Below are positions 5,691-12,867 of a DNA stretch of 24,852 nucleotides, in pieces. Below the pieces are notes generated by a model. It was given only the letters and a program-made list of their open reading frames with translations, was not told the DNA's origin and made no database searches. This DNA comes from CAZBBB01 sp964490005 (GTDB lineage: Bacteria > Planctomycetota > B15-G4), in NCBI GenBank assembly GCA_964490005.1, contig CAZBBB010000041.1, positions 1 through 24,852 on the forward strand, given 5' to 3'. A program made the translations under genes and the position numbers. The stretch's first letter is position 1. Each line of letters opens with the position of its first letter.

Positions 5691-8591
5691 TCAGGGCGTC
5701 GTGACACCCAACGCGTTGCTGGCGGCGAAGCCCTGCGGGCCGGCGGCGTCCGCGACCCAGCAGTGGAAGGCGAAGAACAGACCGGCGGGCAACCCGACCG
5801 GCCAGCGCCCCGTCAACGCGAGGATTCCGTCCTCGTCCGTCACGTGCGAGGCGTCCACGATCGCCGGAACCGGCACGAGCGTGCCGCCGAGGAAGGGGAC
5901 GGGGCCCTCCGCGAGCCCGAGCACGAACAGGACCGGCGCACTCGGCGCCGCCCGCCGCAGCGTGAGCCGGACCTCCGTATCGCCGTGCAACGTGCCGCTC
6001 CCGATCAAGTGCGGGATCGAAGTCGCACCCGGCAGACCGTGGCCGAGGTCGACCCACTTGTTGGCCGCATCGAGGCGCAGCACCCACACGGCCCCGCGCC
6101 ACGGCCCTCCGTCGTTGTCGAAACGGCTGCCGACCGCGAGGTCCTCGCGCCCGTCGCCGTCGAGATCGCCGAGCCCCGCCAGCGCCTCGCCCCAGAACGT
6201 CGCGTCCTCGAGCACGCCCTGAAACCCGCCCTGCGTGTCGCTGATCTTCGCCTGCGTGCGCACGGCCCCGCCCGGATCGAGCAACAGCAGCCGCACCGCG
6301 CCGTGCAGCGGACCGCCGTCGGGATCGCCGGTCGAACCGACGGCCAGGTCGGCGACCCCATTGCCATCGGGATCGCCGATCGCCGCCAGTCCCTGCCCCA
6401 GCAGCGAACCGTCGAACAGCAGGCCCTGCAGGCCGGACGTCTCCGACGCGATCTTGAGCCAGCTCTTCACCTTGCCGTCGAGCTTCAGCCGCAGCACCCA
6501 GACCGCGCCGCGGTCGATCCCGCCGTCGTCGTCGCCCGGCGCGCCGACGGCCAGGTCGAGCAGCCCGTCACCGTCGACGTCGCCCAGCGCCGCCACGCCC
6601 GCGCCGAAGCGATCGCCGTCGCCGAGCACGCCGGTGAAGGCGCCGATGATGTCGCTGATGCGCTGATGGGCCTTGACCGTGCCGTCCGCGTTCAGGAACA
6701 GCACCCAGACGGCGCCGCGCTGCTCGCCGCCGTCGAACGTGAAGGGCGCGCCGCTGACGAGTTCGGTGACGCCGTCGCCGTCGAGATCGCCGAGGCGCGC
6801 CAGCGCGAAGCCGAAGCCGTTGTCGTCCTTCAGGTTGCCCGTGAACCCGCCCGCGGTGTCGCTGATCTTCCGTGCGGCCTTCACCGTGCCGTCGGTCCTC
6901 AGGAACAGGATCCACACCGCACCGTGCCCCGGGCCGCCGTCGTCGTCGCCGGCCGCGCCGACGGCCAGGTCCGGCACGCCGTCGCCGTCGAGATCGCCCA
7001 GCCCGGCCACGCCGCTGCCGAACTCGGCCTGCGGGCCGGTCGCGTCGATCATCCCGCCTTCGCCCGTGGCGATCCGCTGGTGCGCGCGCACGCTGCCGTC
7101 GGCATTCAGGAACAGGATCCACACCGCGCCCGAGTCCGGCGCTCCGAGCTGCTCGAACGGCGAACCGACGGCCAGCTCGGGGACGCCGTCGCCGTCGAGG
7201 TCGCCGAGCGCCGCGACGCTCGCGCCGAAGGAGGCCAGCCCGGACGAGAGGTCGCCGGTGAAGCCGCCCTGCGTCGAGCTGATCTTCTGCTCGGCGAGCA
7301 CGACGTCGGGGCCCGCCGGTTCGCCCGTGAAGCTCACGTTCAGCGTGAAGGTCCCGACGGAGGACTCGAAGCCGCCGACGCAGATTTCGTAGGCGGCGCC
7401 CGCGCTCACGGGAACCGCGACATCCGACTGCAGCGTTCCGTCGGCGTCGTCGTTGCAGGCCAGCTCGACGGCCCGCCCGCACTCGCCGGAGAAGATCGCG
7501 ATCACCGTGTCGAAGTCGGCCGAGCCGCCGCCGAGCGCGGCGGTGGAGGCGCGCAGCAGGCCGGATTCCTCGGCCTCGAAGCGGTACCACACGTCGTGGC
7601 CGGTCGTCGCGCCGCCGAAGGCGCAGGTCGCCGACTGCGCGCTGTCGGTGGCGCCGAGCGTGCTGCCCGCGACGAGGCCCGGCCGCACCGGGAGCGCGGC
7701 GGAGCATTCGTCGTTCGGCGCGGGCGGGGCGAAGTCGACGGCCAGCGTGAAGATGCCGGTGGCGCCGGCGTAGCCGCTGACCTCGATGCGGTACGGCGTG
7801 CCCGCCGACGCGGGGAAGACGACCTCGGAGCCGAGCGTGAACGGGCCGGCGTCGTCGTTGCAGTCGACGAGCGCGAGGCCCGCGCCGCAGGCGCCCGTCC
7901 AGACGGCCAGCACCGTGTCGAAGTCCGCCGCCCCGCCGCCCGAGACGAGCGAGGCGCGCACGATGCCGTCCGACGGTGGCGTGTAGAGGTACCAGAGATC
8001 GTGCGTGGCGGGCGCGCCGCCGAAGGTGCACGGCGGCGTGGTCGCCGCCGTGGTCGCGAAGATGTTGGACTGCGTGACGAGGCCTTCGCCGATCGGCGTG
8101 GCGCCGCTGCACTTGTCGTTGGGCGGCGCGCCGGCCGGGACCGTGCTCAGCGACAGCGTGAAGTCGCCGCTGTCGCCGTTCCAGCCGCCGACCTCGATCA
8201 GGTAGGTCGTGCCGGCGCTGACGAGCAGCGTGAGCTGCGATGCCAGGCCGATGGCGTCATCGTTGCAGGCCTGCTCGACGAGCGCGCCGCACGATCCGCT
8301 GAAGACCGCGAGCACGGTGTCGAAGTCGGCCGTGCCGCCGCCGGCACCGAGCGAGGCGACGAGCAGCGCGTCCTCGGTCGCGGTGAAGGCGTACCAGACG
8401 TCGGCCCCGATCGTCCCCCCGAAGCTCGCGCACGAACCGGTGATGGAACTCGCCGTGGCGCCGGCCGTGCTCCCGGGGGTCAGCCCCTGCGCCACCGGCA
8501 GGGCGTTCGCGCATTCGTCGTGGACGGGCTGGGCCGCGGCCGCCGCCGCCCACGTCACCATCAGCACGCAGATCGCCATCGTCGTCCGCAT
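5691..8591 (-). CDS. Secreted PPC-like / FG-GAP repeat protein with planctomycete-type C-terminal domain
   Basis: 966 aa from the ATG at 8591, which has AAGGAG eight bases upstream; a GTG two codons earlier is less likely. A signal peptide (about 1-21, MRTTMAICVLMVTWAAAAAA) is followed by three repeats of about 125 aa. Each repeat reads NDxC or HDEC, then CxFGG, D-W-Y, ADFDTV and CNDD, and resembles PPC-type bacterial domains with paired cysteines. Next come six FG-GAP/integrin-type beta-propeller repeats with calcium loops, for example DLDGDGVPDLAVGA, DVDGDGLLDLAVGA and DPDGNGVADLAVGS. The last 121 residues (846-966) align without gaps to the end of the protein at 11806-12780. It should be extracellular or cell-surface. 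It is flanked by the inverted element copies A and B. The exact function is unknown. Confidence 0.88.
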   Translation of the reverse strand: MRTTMAICVLMVTWAAAAAAQPVHDECANALPVAQGLTPGSTAGATASSITGSCASFGGTIGADVWYAFTATEDALLVASLGAGGGTADFDTVLAVFSGSCGALVEQACNDDAIGLASQLTLLVSAGTTYLIEVGGWNGDSGDFTLSLSTVPAGAPPNDKCSGATPIGEGLVTQSNIFATTAATTPPCTFGGAPATHDLWYLYTPPSDGIVRASLVSGGGAADFDTVLAVWTGACGAGLALVDCNDDAGPFTLGSEVVFPASAGTPYRIEVSGYAGATGIFTLAVDFAPPAPNDECSAALPVRPGLVAGSTLGATDSAQSATCAFGGATTGHDVWYRFEAEESGLLRASTAALGGGSADFDTVIAIFSGECGRAVELACNDDADGTLQSDVAVPVSAGAAYEICVGGFESSVGTFTLNVSFTGEPAGPDVVLAEQKISSTQGGFTGDLSSGLASFGASVAALGDLDGDGVPELAVGSPFEQLGAPDSGAVWILFLNADGSVRAHQRIATGEGGMIDATGPQAEFGSGVAGLGDLDGDGVPDLAVGAAGDDDGGPGHGAVWILFLRTDGTVKAARKISDTAGGFTGNLKDDNGFGFALARLGDLDGDGVTELVSGAPFTFDGGEQRGAVWVLFLNADGTVKAHQRISDIIGAFTGVLGDGDRFGAGVAALGDVDGDGLLDLAVGAPGDDDGGIDRGAVWVLRLKLDGKVKSWLKIASETSGLQGLLFDGSLLGQGLAAIGDPDGNGVADLAVGSTGDPDGGPLHGAVRLLLLDPGGAVRTQAKISDTQGGFQGVLEDATFWGEALAGLGDLDGDGREDLAVGSRFDNDGGPWRGAVWVLRLDAANKWVDLGHGLPGATSIPHLIGSGTLHGDTEVRLTLRRAAPSAPVLFVLGLAEGPVPFLGGTLVPVPAIVDASHVTDEDGILALTGRWPVGLPAGLFFAFHCWVADAAGPQGFAASNALGVTTP

Positions 8592-8684
8592 CGGCACGTC
8601 TCCTTCGGCCCGCCCGGCGGGCCCGCCCGCCGACGAGCCATGCGCGAAGGGGAGGCGGAAACGGTCAGGAATTTCCGCGGACAG

Positions 8685-8730
8685 CCTGGCACCGGAACTG
8701 CGAAAAACCGCGCTCTTGTGCCTGACACCT
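8685..8730 (-). repeat. Dispersed 46-bp element, copy B
   Basis: The reverse complement is identical over all 46 bases to copy A. Read on the minus strand it begins at the stop of the DUF2959 gene: its first A supplies the last base of the TGA. It therefore lies in sense orientation at the 3' end of that gene, and also 93 bases upstream of the start of the FG-GAP gene, so it sits between two co-directional genes where it may end or attenuate transcription. With copy A it makes a perfect 46-bp inverted repeat bracketing 5665-8684. Confidence 0.85.
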
Positions 8731-9374
8731 CAGAGGGTGGAGATGAAGGCGTTGGCCTGGCGGATCGCGGCCTCCATGTCGGCCACGAGCTTGCCGATGT
8801 CGGACTCGATCTCGGCCACGTTGCCCTGCAGCGCGGCGACGGCCTGCGCGTTGAGGTTGTGCTTGAGGAACAGCACCCGGTCGCGGAAGGCCGCGAGGAC
8901 CGGCTCCATGCTCTGCTCGGAGCGCTTCATCGCCGCGAACAGCTCGCCGTAGCGGCCCCGCGTGTCGGACAGCATCTTCAGGCTCTGCGAGCGCAGAGCG
9001 GCGTCGGCGTACTGCGCCGCCTCCTCCTGCCACTCCTCGAACAGGTCCTCGGCGACGCTCTCGATCGCGTCGATGCGCCGCCGCACGACGTTCGCGCGAT
9101 TCTCGCAGCGCTGGAACTCGTCGTTCAGCGCCTCGTAGGTGTCCTCGAGTTCTCCGCCGTCGAAGCCGGTCACGTCCTTGAAGGCCGCCAGCGCCGACCG
9201 GAACTGCTCCTTGGCCTCCTCCTGGCTGTCGCGCCCCTCGACCACGCGGTCCTTGAGGATCTCGCGCTTCTCGACGCCGAACTGCTCCATCACGGCGTAG
9301 TAGGTGGACGAGCAGGCGCCGAGCAGCAGGCCGAGCGACCACAGGCACGACAACAGGCAGAGAGTGCGCTTCAT
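8730..9374 (-). CDS. DUF2959 family lipoprotein
   Basis: 214 aa from the ATG at 9374. A lipoprotein signal peptide ends in the lipobox LGAC (C21). The mature part is an extended, charged, helical and probably coiled-coil protein. It carries the family pattern: YYAVMEQFGVEKREILKDRV, RDSQEEAKEQF, RRRIDAIESVAEDLFEEW and VLFLKHNLNAQA. The length and the order of these blocks fit DUF2959 throughout. The function of the family is not known; the sequence suggests a periplasmic membrane-tethered alpha-helical protein. There is no Shine-Dalgarno, but TAGGAT lies exactly seven bases before the ATG, which suggests a leaderless message. The stop codon overlaps the first base of element copy B. Confidence 0.9.
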   Translation of the reverse strand: MKRTLCLLSCLWSLGLLLGACSSTYYAVMEQFGVEKREILKDRVVEGRDSQEEAKEQFRSALAAFKDVTGFDGGELEDTYEALNDEFQRCENRANVVRRRIDAIESVAEDLFEEWQEEAAQYADAALRSQSLKMLSDTRGRYGELFAAMKRSEQSMEPVLAAFRDRVLFLKHNLNAQAVAALQGNVAEIESDIGKLVADMEAAIRQANAFISTL

Positions 9375-9381
9375 CCCGCCG

Positions 9382-9387
9382 ATCCTA
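9382..9387 (-). promoter_or_regulatory. -10-like box of the DUF2959 gene (leaderless)
   Basis: On the minus strand TAGGAT is separated from the ATG at 9374 by exactly seven bases (CGGCGGG). A -10 box at this distance would place the transcription start at or next to the A of the start codon. No Shine-Dalgarno is present. The same spacing occurs upstream of the genes at 9981 and 14678. Confidence 0.45.
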
Positions 9388-9458
9388 CCGCACGCGCCCC
9401 ACGGCGCGCCGCGCCGCGCGCACCCGCCGACCTCTGGCAGCGCACGCCGGTGCTCGGC

Positions 9459-9464
9459 TAGGCT
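9459..9464 (+). promoter_or_regulatory. -10-like box upstream of the TRL lipoprotein gene
   Basis: TAGGCT sits inside GGCTAGGCTGGCC, nearly the same sequence as at the ABC ATPase gene (9965-9977). Here the expected start (about 9472) leaves a leader of roughly 70 bases with a Shine-Dalgarno (AAGGAA) before the ATG at 9543, unlike the leaderless cases nearby. Confidence 0.35.
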
Positions 9465-9542
9465 GGCCGCCCTGCGGCGGCGCGCACCGTGCGCGCCGCG
9501 CCCGCAGTCCCTCCCCCTCCGACCCACCCAAGGAACCCCGCA

Positions 9543-9869
9543 ATGCATCGCAAGCTCTCCCTCGGCCTGGCGGTCCTCGCGCTGGCCTTCACCCTCACCG
9601 GTTGCGCCAGCGCCTGGCCGACGCAGCCCGTCCCCGGCTTCATCTACTCCGACGTGAAGGCCCCGCTCGACAGCACCGCGAACGGCACCTACAGCAAGGT
9701 CGGCACGGCGCAGCTGACCTCGATCCTGGGCTGGATCACGACCGGCGACGCGAGCATCAACACGGCCGCGAAGAACGCCGGCATCACGAAGATCCACCAT
9801 GTCGACTTCCACAGCAAGTCGGTGCTGGGCGTCTACGCCGAGTTCACGACCTACGTGTACGGCGACTGA
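9543..9869 (+). CDS. TRL-like small lipoprotein
   Basis: 108 aa from the ATG at 9543, preceded by AAGGAA; an upstream GTG in the same frame would add 18 Pro-rich residues and is less likely. A lipoprotein signal ends in LTGC (C20 or so), followed by a small domain with GFIYSDVKAPLD, SKVGTAQLTSILGWITTGDA, INTAAKNAGITKIHHVD and VYAEFTTYVYGD. These blocks are characteristic of the TRL-like family, small outer-membrane or periplasmic lipoproteins of unknown role. It is a single-gene unit: a strong hairpin terminator follows at 9906-9946, and the DUF2959 lipoprotein gene is divergent on the other side. Confidence 0.85.
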   Translation: MHRKLSLGLAVLALAFTLTGCASAWPTQPVPGFIYSDVKAPLDSTANGTYSKVGTAQLTSILGWITTGDASINTAAKNAGITKIHHVDFHSKSVLGVYAEFTTYVYGD

Positions 9870-9905
9870 GCGGCCACCGGCCGCGGCGCGCCGCACGGCA
9901 CGCCC

Positions 9906-9946
9906 ACGACGCCTCCGCCGCACGCGCGGCGGGGGCGTCGTCGTTT
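9906..9946 (+). terminator. Hairpin terminator after the TRL gene
   Basis: Bases 9906-9921 pair with 9926-9941 along a continuous 16-bp stem with a single G-T pair and a four-base loop (ACGC). CGTTT follows. The stem is very GC-rich and the U-tract is short. It lies 36 bases past the stop of the TRL gene and just before the promoter of the ABC operon, which fits a terminator isolating the two units. Confidence 0.7.
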
Positions 9947-9967
9947 CCGGGCCGCGCCGCCCCCTGC

Positions 9968-9973
9968 TAGGCT
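9968..9973 (+). promoter_or_regulatory. -10-like box of the ABC operon (leaderless)
   Basis: TAGGCT is followed by seven bases (GGCCCGC) and then the ATG at 9981. A start of transcription at the ATG is implied. No Shine-Dalgarno is present and no clear -35 box is visible. Confidence 0.45.
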
Positions 9974-9980
9974 GGCCCGC

Positions 9981-10898
9981 ATGGGAGCGGTTCTGGAGGT
10001 CGAGGGCCTCGTCAAGCACTACGGCGCCACGCGCGCCGTGCAGGACGTCTCGCTCACCGTGCGGCAGGGCGACGTCTACGGACTGCTCGGCCCCAACGGC
10101 TCGGGCAAGACGACCACGCTCTCCTGCGCGCTCGGCCTGCTCCCGCACGACGGCGGCCGCATCTCGGTGCTGGGCCTGCCCGCGGCCGAGATCCACCGCT
10201 CCGCCGGCCGCGTGGCCTGCGTCTTCGACGCTCCCACGCTCGTCGACGCGCTGAGCTGCCGCCAGAACCTGCGCTACGCGCGCACGCTGCTCGGGCACTC
10301 CGGCGGCCGCAGCGACGACGAGGCCCTGGCGCTCACCGGCATCTCCGCGCTCGCCGAGCGCCGCGCCGGCCGCCTCTCGCTCGGCCAGCGCCGCCGCCTG
10401 TCGATCGCGCGCGCCCTCATCGGCCGCCCCGAACTGCTCGTCCTCGACGAGCCGCTCTCGGGCCTCGACACCGTCGGCGTGCGCGCGATGCTGCAGCTCT
10501 TCGCCTCGCTGCACGCCTCCGGCCTGACGATGCTCATCTCGAGCCACCGCCTGCACGAGATGGAGACGATCGTCACGCGCGTCGCGATCCTTTCGGGCGG
10601 GCGCAAGGTCGCCGAGTCGAGCCTCGACGAGCTGCTGCAGGGCGGACGGCTGCGGCTGCGCATCCACGCCACGCCCGCCGAACGCGTGCTGGGCGTCTTC
10701 GAGCGCGCGACGGGGATCGCCGGCTTCGACCGCCTGCCGGGCGACGAGTACGCCGTGCGCCCGGGCACGGTCGCGCCGGCCGAACTCAACCGCGCCCTGC
10801 ACGCGGCCGGCTGCGCGGTCGCGGCCTTCGTGCCCGAACGCGTCACCCTGCAGTCGGCCTTCGAAGAGCTGGTCGACCCGGCGCAGGCGGCACCATGA
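9981..10898 (+). CDS. ABC transporter ATP-binding protein
   Basis: 305 aa, with an ATPase domain at about residues 5-220. Walker A is GPNGSGKTT (37-45), the signature is LSLGQ (132-136), Walker B is LLVLDE (152-157) with the D-loop SGLD, and the H-loop histidine is in SSHR (H189). The usual Q-loop glutamine is not seen; the corresponding stretch reads VACVFDAPTL, as in the drug/bacitracin-resistance type of ABC-2 ATPases where this position varies. A C-terminal extension of about 85 residues (LRIHATPAERVL on) is typical of that group. It pairs with the permease 13 bases downstream. The substrate is not predictable; export is likely. Confidence 0.9.
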   Translation: MGAVLEVEGLVKHYGATRAVQDVSLTVRQGDVYGLLGPNGSGKTTTLSCALGLLPHDGGRISVLGLPAAEIHRSAGRVACVFDAPTLVDALSCRQNLRYARTLLGHSGGRSDDEALALTGISALAERRAGRLSLGQRRRLSIARALIGRPELLVLDEPLSGLDTVGVRAMLQLFASLHASGLTMLISSHRLHEMETIVTRVAILSGGRKVAESSLDELLQGGRLRLRIHATPAERVLGVFERATGIAGFDRLPGDEYAVRPGTVAPAELNRALHAAGCAVAAFVPERVTLQSAFEELVDPAQAAP

Positions 10899-10911
10899 AG
10901 GGCGGCCCGCG

Positions 10912-11781
10912 ATGAGCGGCGCGCTGCGCACGCTGCGCGCCGAGTGCTACCGCACGCTGTGCGGCCGCACGGCGACGCTCGCCGGGCTGTTCCTGGCGGC
11001 CATCGCGGCCCTGCGCGTCGGCGCCAGCCACCTCGCCGACCGCTCGGTCTACGCCTCGGCCGTGCAGCGCGCGCTCTCGTCGGGACGCGAGGTGCCGCCG
11101 CCCCCGCCGGTCGGCAACGCCTGGGCCCCCTTCGTCGACGGCTGGCTCGCGGGCCTCACGGTCGCGACGCTGCTGCTGCTCATCGCCGCGGCGCGCGCGC
11201 TGGCCGGCGACCGCGAGAGCGGCCTGCTGCGCGTGGCGCGCACGCGCAGCGTCTCGCGCGCCGGCCTGCTGCTGGGCCGGGCGGTGCTCGGTCTGGTCAT
11301 GACGCTCGCCGCGCTCGCGCTCACCGGGCTCGCCGCCTGGGGCGCCGCCGCCTGGCTGTTCGACTTCGGCCCGGTGATGGAAGGCAGCTACGAACTCGTC
11401 GCGAGCGCCGAGCTGCACGGCGAGCTGCGCGGCGCGCTGCTCGCCACGCTGCCGCCGCTGCTGGCGACGTGGTGCTTCGGGCTGCTCGTCTCGTCGCTGT
11501 GCCGCTCGGGCACGTCCGCGGTCGCCATCGCCCTCGCCACCTACCTCGGCTTCGACCTCTTCAAGGAGGTGCTCGGCGAGGCCCAGTACTACGTGTTCGC
11601 CGCCTTCAACCCGTCCTTCATCGACCACTCCTGCCTGAAGGAGCTGTCGGGCATCGCGCGCGGCTACTCGGACGCCGGCTACCCCGAGGCGCTCTACGCG
11701 CTCAACCTGTGGCTGCCCTTCCCGTGGATCGCCGGGCTGCTGCTGCTCGCCGGCCTGATCAACGCGCGCCGCGCGCTCTGA
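10912..11781 (+). CDS. ABC-2 type transporter permease
   Basis: 289 aa. Membrane segments are visible at about 20-38, 78-98, 118-150, 178-196, 202-220 and 265-285, with a cytoplasmic amphipathic stretch AGDRESGLLRVARTRSVSRAG typical of ABC-2 permeases after the second segment. An extracytoplasmic loop (39-77) contains five consecutive prolines (VPPPPPVG). It begins 13 bases after the ATPase stop, so the two are one operon and probably one transporter. AAGGGC upstream of the ATG is a weak ribosome site. The gene ends against the convergent laminin-B-like gene with only 24 bases between them. Confidence 0.82.
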   Translation: MSGALRTLRAECYRTLCGRTATLAGLFLAAIAALRVGASHLADRSVYASAVQRALSSGREVPPPPPVGNAWAPFVDGWLAGLTVATLLLLIAAARALAGDRESGLLRVARTRSVSRAGLLLGRAVLGLVMTLAALALTGLAAWGAAAWLFDFGPVMEGSYELVASAELHGELRGALLATLPPLLATWCFGLLVSSLCRSGTSAVAIALATYLGFDLFKEVLGEAQYYVFAAFNPSFIDHSCLKELSGIARGYSDAGYPEALYALNLWLPFPWIAGLLLLAGLINARRAL

Positions 11782-11785
11782 GCCA

Positions 11786-11802
11786 GGCGCCGCGCGCGCG
11801 CC
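11786..11802. terminator. Possible bidirectional hairpin between convergent genes
   Basis: GGCGC (11786-11790) can pair with GCGCC (11798-11802) around an alternating CG loop; the 24-base gap between the two stop codons holds nothing else. There is no T-run, and such pairing is common in sequence this GC-rich, so this is only a suggestion. Confidence 0.25.
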
Positions 11803-11805
11803 GCG

Positions 11806-12780
11806 CTAGGGCGTCGTCGCCCGCAGCGCATTGCTGGCCGAGAAGCCCGCCGGCCCGCCGGCATCCGCCGTCCAGCACTGGAAGTAGAAGGTGAAGCCCG
11901 AGGGCAGGCCGGCCGGCCAGCTGCCCGCGAGCGTCACGGCGCCGGCCGGCCCGGTCGGGAAGCCGGCCAGCAGCACGTCGGGGTTCGGGACGAGCAGGCC
12001 GCCCTTGAACGGCGCCGAGAGCGCCGAGGCGCCGATCACGAAGGTCGTCGCGGAGTTCGGCAGCACGTTCGTGAGCGCCAGCGCGACCGGGCTGTTCGGC
12101 GCGAGCGAGCCGGTGCCGACGAGCAGCGGCGCGCCCGGCGTGCCGGCCAGCGCCGAACCGAGGTCGATCCACGGGTCGCAGAAGATGCGCGGGTTGTCGA
12201 TCCCGACCGTCCACTGGTCGAAGATGAAGAAGAAGTCGGGGTCGCCGTAGAAGAAGCGCACCTCCGTCACGTTCGTGATGACGGTGTTCCACTCCTGGTC
12301 GGGCGTGCCGCCCGAGCCGCTCGCCACCCAGCCCGCCGGCAGCGTCGCGCTCTGGCTCGGGACCGCGAAGTGGAAGCCGCGCCAGCCCTCGGCCACCTGC
12401 GGCACGAGCGCCGAACCCACCGTCCAGACCTGGCGCGAACCGTTCGAGAGGATCAGCGAGAGCGGCCGCGAGAAGGGGAACTGCGTCGAGAGCGTGCGCA
12501 GGTCGCAGCCGATCTCGACCACGTCGCGCGCGCGGAAGTCGCCGGTGAAGGCCGAGAGGCCCGTCGTGCGCACCTGCGGCGCGAAGGTGTCGACGAAGCC
12601 GCGCAGATACCAGTCGGGGTTGCCGCCGGCCGCGGGGAACACGGGCGCCGGCCCCCAGGTCCAGCCGCCGGTGTTCACCGAGTTGGTGAAGGGCACGGTC
12701 GTCCCGCCGGTGGCCAGGGCCGGGGCGGCGAGCAGCGCCAGGGCGCACAGTCGCAGGGTCAGCGGGCGCAGGGTCGTCAT
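11806..12780 (-). CDS. Secreted laminin-B-like protein with planctomycete-type C-terminal domain
   Basis: 324 aa from the ATG at 12780, with GAGAGG a few bases upstream. A signal peptide (about 1-23, ending ALAAPALA or TGG) is followed by a beta-rich domain of about 180 residues. The pattern VNTGGWTWG, NPDWYLRGFVDTFAPQVRT, FTGDFRARDVVEIG, GWRGFHFAVPS and FIFDQWTVGIDNPRIFCDP recalls laminin-B/IVA-like modules in bacterial secreted proteins. The last 121 residues (204-324) are homologous, without gaps, to the end of the FG-GAP protein at 5691-8591 and close with SNALRATTP. The protein should be exported. The ligand or function is unknown, and the laminin-B assignment is tentative. Confidence 0.8.
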   Translation of the reverse strand: MTTLRPLTLRLCALALLAAPALATGGTTVPFTNSVNTGGWTWGPAPVFPAAGGNPDWYLRGFVDTFAPQVRTTGLSAFTGDFRARDVVEIGCDLRTLSTQFPFSRPLSLILSNGSRQVWTVGSALVPQVAEGWRGFHFAVPSQSATLPAGWVASGSGGTPDQEWNTVITNVTEVRFFYGDPDFFFIFDQWTVGIDNPRIFCDPWIDLGSALAGTPGAPLLVGTGSLAPNSPVALALTNVLPNSATTFVIGASALSAPFKGGLLVPNPDVLLAGFPTGPAGAVTLAGSWPAGLPSGFTFYFQCWTADAGGPAGFSASNALRATTP

Positions 12781-12867
12781 GGGAGACCTCTCGTCTCTTC
12801 GTCGGGTCAGGGGAGTTCGGCGGCGGTGGCGCGCGGGCTCGCGGCCCGGCGCGCGCGAGCCGCCAGT

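Noticed and set aside
6100..7250. Regularly spaced similar DNA segments inside the FG-GAP gene (GTCGCCGTCGAGATCGCC type)
   Set aside because: They encode the repeated DLDGDG calcium loops, so the periodicity comes from the protein repeats.
5682..9461. A 1259-codon open frame on the plus strand opposite the FG-GAP and DUF2959 genes
   Set aside because: It is the antisense of genes with clear domains, signal peptides and ribosome sites. Its translation is low-complexity and rich in Arg, Ala and Glu. Long antisense frames are expected at this GC content.
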